Shown here one piece after another: positions 1 through 9,489 of a stretch of 64,000 bases of DNA (positions are counted from its first letter, which is position 1; each line of letters starts with the position of its first letter). Source of the DNA: Flavobacterium caseinilyticum (lineage in GTDB: Bacteria > Bacteroidota > Bacteroidia > Flavobacteriales > Flavobacteriaceae); NCBI RefSeq assembly GCF_004349085.1, contig NZ_SMFM01000011.1:22685-86684 (forward strand), given 5' to 3'. The notes below the pieces were generated by a model. It ran no database searches, had not been told where the DNA came from, and saw only the letters and a list, made by a program, of their open reading frames with translations. The translations under genes and the position numbers were made by a program.

Positions 1-172
1 CAAATTGACCACCGCAACAGAGAAACAAATAATTTTTGAAAATTTGAAACACGATTACCCTCAAAAAATAAGTTATACCCAAATTACGCCTGACAGTTTA
101 GTGGCCAAAATTTCTGGAATCCAACAAGGAAAACCCAGTTCCGAGCAGTTTTCAATGAATAAAATTAAATAA
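1..172 (+). CDS. C-terminal fragment of a DUF6265-like protein
   Basis: The reading frame starting at base 2 is open from the window edge to the TAA at 170-172 and encodes the last 56 residues of a protein that begins upstream. The segment FENLKHDYPQKISY followed by DSLVAKISG resembles the C-terminal half of DUF6265 proteins, where an aromatic-acid-N-x-x-HD-[FY]-P motif is followed by a D-S-L-x-A-x-I-x-G strand. The function of that family is not established. A hairpin terminator follows 28 bases downstream. Only the C-terminus is visible, so the family call rests on short motifs. Confidence 0.6.
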   Translation, partial: KLTTATEKQIIFENLKHDYPQKISYTQITPDSLVAKISGIQQGKPSSEQFSMNKIK

Positions 173-200
173 AACCTTATTATTAGGGTCCCTGTTATAA

Positions 201-228
201 CCTTGCTCCAATTAAGCAAGGTTTTTTT
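201..228 (+). terminator. Rho-independent terminator
   Basis: A perfect 7-bp stem (201-207 with 215-221), a 7-base loop and seven T residues (222-228) follow the partial gene at the window start. Confidence 0.85.
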
Positions 229-303
229 ATGACATTAAAATACTGTATTTCAATAGTGTAAAAAGTATTTACAAAACCTTATTCATATTTAATCTAAATA
301 AGT

Positions 304-334
304 TTTGTCAAACCAATATCAGATTATATATTTG
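304..334 (+). promoter_or_regulatory. Bacteroidota-type promoter of the TonB receptor gene
   Basis: TTTG at 304-307 and TATATTTG at 327-334 are separated by exactly 19 bases, a full match to the TTTG-N19-TAnnTTTG consensus known from Flavobacterium and Bacteroides. Transcription should start near 341, giving a leader of about 28 bases before the ATG at 369. No Fur box was recognised, although the product suggests iron control. Confidence 0.8.
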
Positions 335-368
335 CATCGTTATTTTTAATTATTCCAAATAAACGATC

Positions 369-2576
369 ATGAAAAATATTTTTACACTATTATTAACTGT
401 ATTATTTAGTCTTGCCGGCTTTGCACAACAAGATTCAAATGACATTAAAAACGAGAACATTTTTGCAGCATTCAATAGTCCGTTTGACACTATAAAAAAT
501 AAAAAGGGCGGAATTCTTAAAGAAGTTGTTGTAACCCCAAATCAACAAAAAAAATCAGTTTCAGCCCTTAGATCAGGATTAAAACCGATGGATGTTCCTC
601 AAAGCATTCAAATAATAGGGAGCGAAATTATAGGACAACAACAGTCTATCAGACTGAGTGATGTAATAAAGAATATAAACGGTGTTTATGTGGGTTCTGC
701 CCGCGGCGGAGCACAGGAATCTTTCTTTTCACGAGGATATGACATGTCTAGCAATAATATGTTTAAAAACGGATTTCGTTTTAACAGTGGTTCAATTCCA
801 GAAGTAGCTTCATTGGAGAAAGTAGAAGTACTCAAAGGAAGTGCCGCTTTACTCTTTGGAAATGTAGCTCCGGGCGGGATTCTGAATATGGTTACTAAAA
901 CTCCTTCTTTCCAAAAAGGAGGAGAAATAGCCATGCAATTGGGAAGCTATTCTTTTTACAGACCATCAGTGGATTTCTATGGTCCCTTAAACGATATAAT
1001 CGCTTACCGCGTTACAGGTTCCTATGAAAACTCGGAAAGTTTTAGAGAAAATGTAACCAAAGAGCGATTTTACATCAATCCGTCTGTTCTTTTCAAAGCA
1101 AGTGATAAAACCGAAATTATCTTACAAGGTGATTATTTAAAAGATGATTGGATTCCCGACTTTGGAACTGCAATCATTGGAAAAGAAATTGTGAATCTTC
1201 CCCGCAGTACGTATTTAGGTGCGACTTGGTCCAATGGACAAACTAAGCAAGCTACCGTATCCGCATTGGTAAACCACGATTTTAATAAAAACTGGAAACT
1301 AAACTTCAATTCGTCATTTCAGGACTTTAGCAGAACTTCTAAAGGAACGGAACGAATACAGCCAACAGCAAATGGAAACTGGAGCAGACCTTTGGGACAA
1401 AATAAAAATATGGAACAAATAATTGGAGAACAATTAAGTCTGCAAGGTAATTTTTCAACGGGAAAAATAAAACACCAACTTTTTACAGGTGTAGATGTTG
1501 AAAACTCCTTTACAGAAGCCTATACTTTTACATTCAGCCCTTCTACTTACGGTAGCGGTAACATATTTGATTTCGAAAATTTTGATCAAGGCGGCGCAAT
1601 ACCAAATGCGACAAATACCAGAATCGTAAAAACTGACACCAACCGTTTTGGGATCTATGCACAAGATTTAATTTCAGTTACTGATAAATTTAAAGTATTG
1701 GCAGGATTGCGTTGGTCGTGGCAAGAAGCTAAAGTTGATACATATGACTTGGTTAAAAATACAGTTTTAGAAGCTCCAAAACGTAAAGACGAAGCTTTCA
1801 CTCCCAAAGTTGGACTGGTATTTCAACCGACACATAATACGTCTTTATTTGCCAGCTATTCAAATTCATTTACACCAAATACGGGAACAACAGTAGACCT
1901 AAAAGCAATTGAACCTTCCATTATCGACCAATATGAAGTTGGGGTTAAAAAAGATTTCTGGAGAGGATTTTTAAGCACAAACATTACTTTGTACCAAATT
2001 ACAAACAGCAATTTAGCACAAACCGCCGAGCTTAAAGCCGATGGTTCCAGTAATACAGATAGCTCGATAAAGGTTTTAAGCGGCGAAACGAGCAGCAAAG
2101 GAATCGAATTTGACATTACTGCAAAACCGGTTGAAGGCCTGAATATCATCGCGGGTTACAGTTATAACGACATGCGTTACACAAAAACATCTGGTTTAAA
2201 AGGTAGTTTAATCGAAGGTGATCGTTTAGCACGAACTCCTGCAAACACTGCTAATTTAAGCTTTTTCTATACATTGCCTTCGGGATTATTAAAAGGTGTA
2301 TCTATTGGAGCTTTGGGGAATTACATTGGCCAGAGAGTGGGTGGTTGGAACAATCAAATTGATCCATCATTACCTAACGGAATTTATGACAGAGAAATTC
2401 CTTTGGAGGGATATACAATAATAGATGTATCGGCTGGATACAACTGGAAACAATTTTCTATCTTGTGCAAATTATCAAATATAACTAATGAGCTGAATTA
2501 TACCGTTCATGAAAATTACAGCGTCAATCCAATTGCGCCACGTCAGATAATGACAAACTTGAAATATAAATTCTAA
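369..2576 (+). CDS. TonB-dependent siderophore receptor
   Basis: The 735-residue protein is a predicted outer-membrane receptor that takes up ferric siderophores using energy from TonB-ExbBD. It starts with a signal peptide (residues 1-19, ending FAQ). A plug domain follows at about residues 60-165, with the typical MDVPQSIQIIG start, an SFFSRGY segment and the VLKGSAALLFGNVAPGG motif. The rest is a 22-strand-type beta-barrel ending in aromatic Phe (NLKYKF). The length fits FhuA/FpvA-like receptors. The carboxypeptidase-regulatory domain common in Bacteroidota SusC-type receptors is absent, which favours a siderophore over a glycan substrate. The PepSY-type gene 59 bases downstream probably shares its transcript. 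The exact siderophore cannot be told. Confidence 0.93.
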   Translation: MKNIFTLLLTVLFSLAGFAQQDSNDIKNENIFAAFNSPFDTIKNKKGGILKEVVVTPNQQKKSVSALRSGLKPMDVPQSIQIIGSEIIGQQQSIRLSDVIKNINGVYVGSARGGAQESFFSRGYDMSSNNMFKNGFRFNSGSIPEVASLEKVEVLKGSAALLFGNVAPGGILNMVTKTPSFQKGGEIAMQLGSYSFYRPSVDFYGPLNDIIAYRVTGSYENSESFRENVTKERFYINPSVLFKASDKTEIILQGDYLKDDWIPDFGTAIIGKEIVNLPRSTYLGATWSNGQTKQATVSALVNHDFNKNWKLNFNSSFQDFSRTSKGTERIQPTANGNWSRPLGQNKNMEQIIGEQLSLQGNFSTGKIKHQLFTGVDVENSFTEAYTFTFSPSTYGSGNIFDFENFDQGGAIPNATNTRIVKTDTNRFGIYAQDLISVTDKFKVLAGLRWSWQEAKVDTYDLVKNTVLEAPKRKDEAFTPKVGLVFQPTHNTSLFASYSNSFTPNTGTTVDLKAIEPSIIDQYEVGVKKDFWRGFLSTNITLYQITNSNLAQTAELKADGSSNTDSSIKVLSGETSSKGIEFDITAKPVEGLNIIAGYSYNDMRYTKTSGLKGSLIEGDRLARTPANTANLSFFYTLPSGLLKGVSIGALGNYIGQRVGGWNNQIDPSLPNGIYDREIPLEGYTIIDVSAGYNWKQFSILCKLSNITNELNYTVHENYSVNPIAPRQIMTNLKYKF

Positions 2577-2635
2577 TTAAACCTTTTTACCGATAACCGG
2601 TCTCAAGCATAATCCATTTCACAAAATATAATCAA

Positions 2636-3184
2636 ATGAAAAAGAAAACCTTCAGAAATTTACACAGAGATTTAGGCTATTTCTATATCGGACTCATCGT
2701 TTCGTTCGCCATTTCCGGACTTATGATGAACCACAGAGATTCTTGGCATCCTGAAAAATATACGACGGCCACAAAAGCCATAAGCGTAAAATTACCCGCA
2801 GAAAGTGAAATTAGTGAAAAATTCGCTAAAGATTTAGGCGAAAAACTAGGCATCGAAGATAAATTCAGACGCCAAACTGTAAAGAAGGATGTATTTAAAA
2901 TTTCTTTTGAAAAACACGATGTTGAAATTGATATGAAAACCGGAAAGGGTGAAATTGTAACGTTTTTAAAAACGCCAATTATCAGTCAATCCATGAGTCT
3001 GCATAAAAACACCTCTAATTTTTGGATTTATTATTCTGATATTTTTGCTTTGAGTTTAATTATAATTGCATTAACCGGAACTGTAATGGTGAAAGGTGGT
3101 AAATTCAGTTGGAAAAGCAGAGGCTGGAAACTGGCAGTAGCCGGAGTAATTTTTCCATTGATTTTCCTGTTTTTATTGGCTTAA
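2636..3184 (+). CDS. PepSY-associated transmembrane helix protein
   Basis: The 182-residue membrane protein opens with a short basic segment containing LHRDLGYFYIGLI, typical of PepSY_TM proteins that accompany siderophore receptors. Hydrophobic helices lie at about residues 14-32, 130-150 and 162-181. Between them is a soluble periplasmic segment (about 40-125) that fits a single PepSY-like domain. The bacterial relatives are thought to be inner-membrane partners in iron-siderophore use, possibly in reductive iron release, but this is not proven. It follows the TonB receptor on the same strand after 59 bases and ends at a shared terminator, so the two genes probably form one operon. Confidence 0.8.
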   Translation: MKKKTFRNLHRDLGYFYIGLIVSFAISGLMMNHRDSWHPEKYTTATKAISVKLPAESEISEKFAKDLGEKLGIEDKFRRQTVKKDVFKISFEKHDVEIDMKTGKGEIVTFLKTPIISQSMSLHKNTSNFWIYYSDIFALSLIIIALTGTVMVKGGKFSWKSRGWKLAVAGVIFPLIFLFLLA

Positions 3185-3203
3185 ATTTTAATTCAAAAAC
3201 ATA

Positions 3204-3245
3204 AAAAATCCCAATGCTGAAAATTTTTCAGTATTGGGATTTTTA
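3204..3245. terminator. Bidirectional terminator between PepSY gene and valS
   Basis: Long inverted repeat: 3204-3223 pairs with 3226-3245 at nearly every position. A-rich and T-rich ends let it work in both directions. It sits between two convergent genes. Confidence 0.85.
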
Positions 3246-3265
3246 TTTTATAAATCTATTAAATC

Positions 3266-5947
3266 TTATTTCAAACCCGCCAAACTGTGTTCGATCGTTT
3301 CAATTTTTGCTAAAGCATCTGCTTCTTTTTGTCTTTCGTTTGCCAAAACTTTCTCCGGCGCACCAGCCACAAATTTCTCATTTGCTAATTTATTTTGAAC
3401 AGATTTTAAGAAACCTTGCGTGTAAACTAACTCAGTCGTAAGTTTAGCAATCTCAGCTTCTACGTCAATATTTCCGGTGATTGGAATGAAATATTCATTC
3501 GATTTTACACGGAAAGATAATGCTCCGTCTACTTTATCCGATACATATTTTAACGAGGTGATGTTTCCTAATTTGGTCACAACCGAATCAAAATAAGTGG
3601 AAGCTTTATCGTTGTTTACCACTTTCAATTCGATGGTATCTTTAAACGGTATATTTTTGTCTTTACGAATCGTTCGAATTCCGGAAATCACTTCTATTGT
3701 ATTGTCAAAATCAGCAATTAAAGCTGCGTTAAACGGTTTCATTTCTGGCCAAGTCGAAACGATTAACGCTTCTTCTGGAGTTCTTTCGGCAAGAATCTGC
3801 CAAATTTCTTCTGTCAAAAACGGCATAAACGGATGCAATAATTTCATGTTGTTTTCCAACATTTCTATGGCTTTCGCCAAAGTTACACTGTCAATTGGCT
3901 GTTGGTAAGCCGGTTTTATCATTTCCAAAAACCAAGAACAGAAATCGTCCCAAACCAATTTGTAAATTGCCATCAATGCATCGGAAATTCTGTATTTCTC
4001 GAAATTATCTTCGATTTCCAGAAGTGTTTGTTGCAATTTGGCTTCGTACCATTCGATCGCCACTTTTGAAGATTCCGGTTGTGGAATAGCATCCGAAACT
4101 TCCCAACCTTTGATTAGTTTGAAAGCATTCCAAATTTTATTAGTAAACGCTTTTCCTTGGTTACACAATTCTTCATCAAACATAATGTCGTTTCCTGCAG
4201 AAGCACTCAAAAGCAATCCTACTCGAACTCCATCGGCACCAAATTTTTCAATCAAGTCTAAAGGATCAGGCGAATTTCCTAATGATTTAGACATTTTGCG
4301 TCTTTGTTTGTCACGAACCAAACCAGTCAAATACACATTTGTAAATGGTTTTTTGCCTGTGTATTCATAACCTGCTATAATCATTCTCGCTACCCAGAAA
4401 AACAAAATATCCGGGCCGGTTACTAAATCATTTGTTGGATAATAGTATTTAAAATCTTCACTTTCAGGATCCATAATTCCTCCAAAAACCGACATTGGCC
4501 ATAGCCAAGAAGAGAACCAAGTATCAAGAGCATCAACATCTTGCTTTAAATCTTTTGTTTCAAGTTTAAGGTTTAAAGTTTTCTCTCTAGCTAACTTTAA
4601 GGCGTCTTCAATGTTTTCCGCAACCACGAAATCTTCTTTTCCATCGCCATAGAAATATGCAGGAATTTGTTGTCCCCACCATAATTGACGGGATATATTC
4701 CAGTCGCGAATGTTATTCAACCAATGGGCGTAGGTATTATTAAAACGTGCAGGGTGCAATTTGATTTCGCCATCTTCCAAAACGGATTTAATTGCCGGTT
4801 TTACCAAATCTTCCATTTTCAGGAACCATTGGTCTGATAAACGTGGCTCGATAACGGCTTTCGTTCTTTCCGAAGTTCCCACTTTATTGAGGTGAATTTC
4901 TGTTTTTGCTAAAGCTCCAATCGTTTCTAATTCTTTGGCAACAGCCTCACGAACCACGAAACGATCTTGTCCTTGGTAGTGCAATCCAAAACTATTTAAA
5001 GTAGCATCTTCATTGAAAATATCCACAATCTCAAGATTATGTTTTTCTCCTAAAGCCTTGTCATTCATATCGTGCGCCGGAGTTACTTTCAAGCAACCCG
5101 TACCAAATTCGATATCAACATATTCATCTTCGATAATAGGAATTACTCTTCCGCAAATAGGCACAATTGCTTTTTTGCCTTTGAGATGAGCAAAACGTTC
5201 GTCATTTGGATTAATACAAATTGCTGTATCACCAAAAATAGTTTCCGGACGTGTGGTTGCAATCGTCAGAAATTCCTCCCCCAACCCCTCCGAAGGAGGG
5301 GAGTCAAGCGCATCGGCTCCCTCTCCTTCGGAGAGGATTTTATATTTTAGGAAATATAGTTTTCCTTGTTGTTCTTCATAAATTACTTCTTCGTCAGACA
5401 AAGTAGTTTTCGCTTCGGGATCCCAGTTTACCATTCGATATCCTCTGTAAATCAAACCCTTATTGTATAAATCGACAAAAGAACGAATTACTGATGCTGA
5501 CATATCAGGATCCATCGTAAACTTAGTTCGCTCCCAGTCGCAAGACGCTCCCAGTTTTTTTAATTGGTCTAAAATTACGCCACCGTATTTATCTGTCCAT
5601 TCCCACGCATGTGCCAGGAATTCTTCGCGAGTTAAATCATTTTTATTGATTCCTTCGGCTTTCAACTTCGCTACCACTTTTGCTTCGGTTGCAATCGATG
5701 CGTGATCTGTTCCCGGGACCCAACAAGCATTAAACCCTTTGAGACGCGCTCTTCTAATCAAGACATCTTGAATGGTGTTGTTCAACATGTGTCCCATATG
5801 CAAAACCCCAGTCACATTTGGTGGAGGAATTACAATGGTATATGGTGTTCTGTGATCTGGTTCTGAGTGAAAATAATTATTTTTCATCCAGTAGTCATAC
5901 CACTTATTCTCAATAGTTTTGGCGTCAAATTGTGCAGGAATTGTCAT
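3266..5947 (-). CDS. valS: Valine--tRNA ligase
   Basis: The 893-residue cytoplasmic class Ia synthetase charges tRNA-Val. The HIGH-type motif (PNVTGVLHMGHM, about residues 39-50) and the KMSKS motif (RRKMSKSLGNS) are intact. The TTRPETIFGD segment marks the editing domain that removes mischarged threonine, and a C-terminal coiled-coil arm ends the protein. The length is near the family norm. Residues about 204-225 (low-complexity, rich in Glu, Gly and Ser) are encoded by two palindromic REP-like units at 5275-5338 that keep the frame; this stretch lies just before the editing-domain motif and looks like an insertion. A TACTTTTG box on the minus strand (6066-6073) may be the promoter. Confidence 0.97.
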   Translation of the reverse strand: MTIPAQFDAKTIENKWYDYWMKNNYFHSEPDHRTPYTIVIPPPNVTGVLHMGHMLNNTIQDVLIRRARLKGFNACWVPGTDHASIATEAKVVAKLKAEGINKNDLTREEFLAHAWEWTDKYGGVILDQLKKLGASCDWERTKFTMDPDMSASVIRSFVDLYNKGLIYRGYRMVNWDPEAKTTLSDEEVIYEEQQGKLYFLKYKILSEGEGADALDSPPSEGLGEEFLTIATTRPETIFGDTAICINPNDERFAHLKGKKAIVPICGRVIPIIEDEYVDIEFGTGCLKVTPAHDMNDKALGEKHNLEIVDIFNEDATLNSFGLHYQGQDRFVVREAVAKELETIGALAKTEIHLNKVGTSERTKAVIEPRLSDQWFLKMEDLVKPAIKSVLEDGEIKLHPARFNNTYAHWLNNIRDWNISRQLWWGQQIPAYFYGDGKEDFVVAENIEDALKLAREKTLNLKLETKDLKQDVDALDTWFSSWLWPMSVFGGIMDPESEDFKYYYPTNDLVTGPDILFFWVARMIIAGYEYTGKKPFTNVYLTGLVRDKQRRKMSKSLGNSPDPLDLIEKFGADGVRVGLLLSASAGNDIMFDEELCNQGKAFTNKIWNAFKLIKGWEVSDAIPQPESSKVAIEWYEAKLQQTLLEIEDNFEKYRISDALMAIYKLVWDDFCSWFLEMIKPAYQQPIDSVTLAKAIEMLENNMKLLHPFMPFLTEEIWQILAERTPEEALIVSTWPEMKPFNAALIADFDNTIEVISGIRTIRKDKNIPFKDTIELKVVNNDKASTYFDSVVTKLGNITSLKYVSDKVDGALSFRVKSNEYFIPITGNIDVEAEIAKLTTELVYTQGFLKSVQNKLANEKFVAGAPEKVLANERQKEADALAKIETIEHSLAGLK
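5275..5338. repeat. REP-like palindromic doublet inside valS
   Basis: Two GC-rich stem-loops lie in inverted order: 5285-5301 (CCCCTCC-GAA-GGAGGGG) and 5320-5336 (CCTCTCC-TTC-GGAGAGG). The flanks (CCCCCAACC before, CGGCTCC between) match the repeat copies at 10163-10290 and 53838-53877. The element is translated in frame as part of valS. Confidence 0.8.
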
Positions 5948-6065
5948 TTTATCGTGGATTCGTTTACTCGTTAAATTAGATTTTTATTAATTCAGTTAAA
6001 CAAATAACCAAATAAACAAACAACCTTTTAAATTTTGGTCTGATATTTGTAATTACAATAGGGAA

Positions 6066-6073
6066 CAAAAGTA
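6066..6073 (-). promoter_or_regulatory. Possible valS promoter -7 box
   Basis: On the minus strand this reads TACTTTTG, matching TAnnTTTG. The -33 position has only T-rich sequence. Transcription would begin near 6059, giving a leader of about 110 bases. Confidence 0.4.
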
Positions 6074-6108
6074 AATAATTAAGTACAGTATAAAAAGAGA
6101 AATATTTA

Positions 6109-6138
6109 TTTGTACATTAATTAAAACAAGTACTTTTA
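6109..6138 (+). promoter_or_regulatory. Candidate promoter of the DUF1573 gene
   Basis: TTTG at 6109-6112 and TACTTTTA at 6131-6138 are spaced by 18 bases, one mismatch from the Flavobacterium consensus. The predicted start of transcription is near 6145, so the ATG at 6144 is probably too early and the one at 6159 or 6165 is favoured. Confidence 0.55.
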
Positions 6139-6158
6139 CTTTAATGAATTTAAAAAAA

Positions 6159-6551
6159 ATGAAAATGAAAAAAACAATTACTTTAATAGCGATCCTCTTA
6201 GTAGGCAGCATCGGTTTTGCTCAAAATGGCCCTAAAATTGTATTTTCTGCCAAAGACAACACTATCGATTATGGAAAGGTGACTAAGAACGAAAACGGCG
6301 CGCGCGATTTTATATTTACAAATACTGGAAACGCTCCGTTAATTATCACCAATGTGCTTTCTACATGTGGTTGTACGGTTCCTACAAAACCTACTGAACC
6401 AATCATGCCGGGAAAAACAGGAAAAATAACGGTAAAATACAACATGGCTCCTGGGCCAATAAGAAAAACAATAACCGTTGAATCAAATGCGGTAAATTAT
6501 GAATCGGGAAGAGTTGCTTTGAAAATAAAAGGAGAAGTTATTGCCAATTAA
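6159..6551 (+). CDS. DUF1573 domain secreted protein
   Basis: The protein has about 130 residues, with a signal peptide (MKMKKTITLIAILLVGSIG, cleavage after FAQ). One DUF1573 (ASPM/SPD-2/Hydin-like Ig) domain follows, with the features F-x-[FY]-G-K-V, F-x-F-x-N-T-G-N-x-P-L and the conserved S-x-C-G-C (STCGCTVP), then a PGxxGxI strand. These proteins are common, exported and functionally undefined in Bacteroidota. Three in-frame ATGs exist (6144, 6159, 6165); the promoter position and the signal-peptide fit favour one of the last two. It stands alone between a divergent valS and a convergent protease gene. Confidence 0.88.
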   Translation: MKMKKTITLIAILLVGSIGFAQNGPKIVFSAKDNTIDYGKVTKNENGARDFIFTNTGNAPLIITNVLSTCGCTVPTKPTEPIMPGKTGKITVKYNMAPGPIRKTITVESNAVNYESGRVALKIKGEVIAN

Positions 6552-6581
6552 TTTCAGAATTATACAAAAATAAAATAAGTT

Positions 6582-6618
6582 AAACGCTTTTGGAGACCAC
6601 TTCCAGAAGCGTTTTTAT
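6582..6618. terminator. Bidirectional terminator
   Basis: A 13-bp stem with one G-T type mismatch (6582-6594 with 6602-6614) is followed by T residues. It lies between convergent genes; the stop codon of the next gene begins at 6620. Confidence 0.8.
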
Positions 6619-6619
6619 T

Positions 6620-7933
6620 TTATAAGATATTATATAATTGAAAACTGAATTGTAAGATTTCATTATTGCGTTCCACTTCTAAAGTAATCCATTTTTCATC
6701 CTCGGACTTAAAAAAAGAATAAATTTCCTGTAAAGTATATTTATAGGCGGGATTCCTATTTATTGTAATGATTATATCGCCTTTTTGCAATCCGGAATTT
6801 GCTGCAGGAGAATTTTCTCTGATATAAGCTATATCGTAAATTGGCTTTAACTGGAATTTATATTTAAAATCACTAGTTATTTTAGAACCTCCAAAGTTTT
6901 CCGGAACAGTTTCCAACTTTACAGTCTCTTGAACCCATTGCAAGCCGTTATGCTGCACTTCAACTCCACTTTTATTATAAGTAAAATGATCATTAAAGTC
7001 ACTATTCTTTTTAAAATACATTTGACTTTCCGGGTAATCAAAAACAACAGTAAATCTTTTCATAATCTCCGCTCCTACTGAGCCCATTCTGTCTGGAACC
7101 ATACTCACATTTTTAATCGAGTTGGGATCTGGAAAAGCGACTATCGGATTGTTAAATTTAAATCCTGCCATCTCAAATTTTTGAATTTTGGCTCTCTTTC
7201 CCTCCACATCGCCGCTAAAACCCCGACCTAAAAAATCATTAAAATTTTTAACAGGAACTTTCAGTAAATCGGAGCGACCTTCAAATAACCAAATTGCGTC
7301 GCTGTTCCCTATATCAATCAACAATTTTACAGGAATTTCTATATCGTCCTGAAACACGTTACTATTTATATAAGGCTTAGATTTTTCGATCGATATAGGA
7401 ACACTGACAAATTTTTTTCGAATCTTTTTCCTGACAGCCTCGTTCTCTTTGTATACCACAATCCTCTTTTTCTGATAATTAATTTCAATTAAATTATTCC
7501 TAAAAAACTGAAAACCAATAATTCCGTTGACCGGAATTCCAACATGAGAGGACAGATTAAATTCAGGATCCAAAATGATGTAAAGCATGTGACTCTTACA
7601 TTTCATAGTACTGAATTCCAAAACATTATTTGTTGATTTTAATCCTTCTACTGCATCCTGACTCCCAAGACCTCTTAAAAATATTTTCTCGGCATTAAAA
7701 AAACGTACCTCCTTTTTTTCTTCCAGGCTGAACAATATTGTTTCTTCAACACCGGAATCTAATAAAAAATTCAGTTCCACTCCGTTAACTTTGATGGGTA
7801 TAAAGACCAAATTATTAATCAATTTGAAGGGCATGCTAACTTTATTTTTGTTTTTTTCAAAAAGAAAACCTTCCTGCGCTGAACTGCTGCAGATACCCAG
7901 ACTTAAAAAAAACAAAATTACAATTCGGTTCAT
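6620..7933 (-). CDS. Secreted aspartyl protease with C-terminal PDZ domain
   Basis: The 437-residue protein has a signal peptide (residues 1-19). Two retropepsin-like lobes follow: the first has the catalytic-type motif LLDSGVEET at about residues 57-65; the second has LLIDIGNSDAIW at about 205. A PDZ domain covers about residues 355-437 (NSPAANSGLQKGDIIITING-like pattern). This is the family of aspartyl protease plus PDZ proteins common in Bacteroidota, predicted to act in the periplasm or on the cell surface. The second motif has Ile between Asp and Gly where Ser or Thr is usual, so whether both lobes are active is open. Substrate unknown. It is transcribed alone. Confidence 0.85.
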   Translation of the reverse strand: MNRIVILFFLSLGICSSSAQEGFLFEKNKNKVSMPFKLINNLVFIPIKVNGVELNFLLDSGVEETILFSLEEKKEVRFFNAEKIFLRGLGSQDAVEGLKSTNNVLEFSTMKCKSHMLYIILDPEFNLSSHVGIPVNGIIGFQFFRNNLIEINYQKKRIVVYKENEAVRKKIRKKFVSVPISIEKSKPYINSNVFQDDIEIPVKLLIDIGNSDAIWLFEGRSDLLKVPVKNFNDFLGRGFSGDVEGKRAKIQKFEMAGFKFNNPIVAFPDPNSIKNVSMVPDRMGSVGAEIMKRFTVVFDYPESQMYFKKNSDFNDHFTYNKSGVEVQHNGLQWVQETVKLETVPENFGGSKITSDFKYKFQLKPIYDIAYIRENSPAANSGLQKGDIIITINRNPAYKYTLQEIYSFFKSEDEKWITLEVERNNEILQFSFQLYNIL

Positions 7934-8059
7934 TTTTGTCGCTTTTTATAAAATTACTAAAAATATCAACCAAAACCATTCTTTAGAAAATATATCCACC
8001 TGCTGATTGTGAAAAATTTAAAAAAAAAATCGCAAATTTGCACTTCAATAATTAAGACT

Positions 8060-9265
8060 ATGCCAAAAATATCAAATAAAGGCAAACAAATGCCTGAATC
8101 ACCAATTCGAAAATTGGTTCCCTACTCAGAAATAGCCAAGAAAAAAGGACATAAAGTCTATCATTTGAACATTGGCCAACCGGATATAAAAACTCCTGAG
8201 GTTGCAATGAACGCCGTTAAAAATATCAATTTAACTATTTTGGAATACAGCCACTCTGCCGGAAATGAGAGCTATAGAAAAAAATTAGCTTCTTACTACA
8301 GCAATGAAAGTATTCCGGTAAACATCGAGGATATTATAATCACTACTGGTGGATCAGAAGCGCTTATGTTTGCAATGGGAAGTACGATGGATCACGGAGA
8401 TGAAATCATTATCCCGGAACCTTTTTATGCCAATTACAATGGGTTTTCAACAGCTTCAGGAGTTACTGTAGTGCCTGTAATATCAACAATTGAAACTGGT
8501 TTTGCGCTTCCGGCTGTAGAAGATTTTGAAAAACTGATTACTCCAAAAACGAAAGCGATACTTATATGTAATCCAGGAAATCCAACCGGATATTTATATT
8601 CTAAAGAAGAAATCATGAAACTGGCAGCATTAGTCAAAAAACATGATTTGTTCCTGATTGCTGATGAAGTATATCGTGAATTCACTTACGATGGTGATAT
8701 ACATTATTCTGTTATGAATGTGCCTGGACTTGAAGAGCACGCGATCATGATTGATTCTGTTTCTAAAAGATACAGTATGTGTGGCGCAAGAATAGGATGT
8801 ATTGTTTCTAAAAACAAGGAAGTGATGGCTACTGCCATGAAATTTGCACAAGCACGATTAAGCCCTCCTACTATTGAACAAATTGCAAGTGAAGCCGCTC
8901 TGGATACACCACAAAGCTATTTTGACGAAGTAATTTCAGAATATAGAGAACGCAGAGATACTTTGATTGAAGAATTAAATAAAATCGAAGGCGTTATTGT
9001 AAGCAAACCAAAAGGTGCATTCTACTGCATTGCGCAATTGCCGGTTGAGAACGCTGATGCGTTTGCACAATGGCTTTTAGAAAGTTATGATTTAGATGGT
9101 GAAACGGTAATGGTAGCTCCTGCTGCAGGTTTTTATTCCACTTCAGGAATGGGATTAAATCAGGTTCGAATCGCCTATGTTTTGAAAAAAGAAGACTTAA
9201 TAAGTGCGGTACGCATACTAAAAGCGGCAATTCCAGTTTTCAACGCCATCCATACTTTAGTGTAA
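8060..9265 (+). CDS. Class I/II pyridoxal-phosphate aminotransferase
   Basis: The 401-residue cytoplasmic enzyme is of the aspartate/aromatic aminotransferase superfamily. Visible hallmarks are the substrate and cofactor segment LNIGQPDIKTP, the NPGNPTG motif, the DEVYREF cofactor Asp, and SVSKRYSMCGARIG with the PLP-binding lysine. The ATG at 8060 is chosen because MPKISNKGKQMPESPIRKL matches the usual family start; the frame can be extended to a GTG at 8009 but those 17 residues are low-complexity and Lys-rich. The exact amino-acid substrate cannot be assigned. It is monocistronic and ends at a strong terminator. Confidence 0.93.
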   Translation: MPKISNKGKQMPESPIRKLVPYSEIAKKKGHKVYHLNIGQPDIKTPEVAMNAVKNINLTILEYSHSAGNESYRKKLASYYSNESIPVNIEDIIITTGGSEALMFAMGSTMDHGDEIIIPEPFYANYNGFSTASGVTVVPVISTIETGFALPAVEDFEKLITPKTKAILICNPGNPTGYLYSKEEIMKLAALVKKHDLFLIADEVYREFTYDGDIHYSVMNVPGLEEHAIMIDSVSKRYSMCGARIGCIVSKNKEVMATAMKFAQARLSPPTIEQIASEAALDTPQSYFDEVISEYRERRDTLIEELNKIEGVIVSKPKGAFYCIAQLPVENADAFAQWLLESYDLDGETVMVAPAAGFYSTSGMGLNQVRIAYVLKKEDLISAVRILKAAIPVFNAIHTLV

Positions 9266-9318
9266 GTAAACACATAGCTTTTGATTGACCGAGGAAGCAA
9301 ATTGAATGATTTTTAAAA

Positions 9319-9352
9319 AGGCAATAACGAGTTCGTTATTGCCTTTCTTTTT
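9319..9352 (+). terminator. Rho-independent terminator
   Basis: A perfect 12-bp inverted repeat (9319-9330 with 9333-9344) is followed by a T-rich tract. Confidence 0.88.
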
Positions 9353-9489
9353 AGGTTCCAAAACGAAACGAGAATCTGCTGATTAACAAATAAAGTAGTC
9401 TTAAATAGTACGTGCTATAGAAATTCTTTAATTTTTATTATTTATCTTTACCCCTTAAATATTTATACCAACAATAATAGTTGCTTTTA

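Noticed and set aside
8009..8059. GTG start that extends the aminotransferase by 17 residues
   Set aside because: The extension is Lys-rich and unlike family N-termini; the ATG at 8060 fits better.
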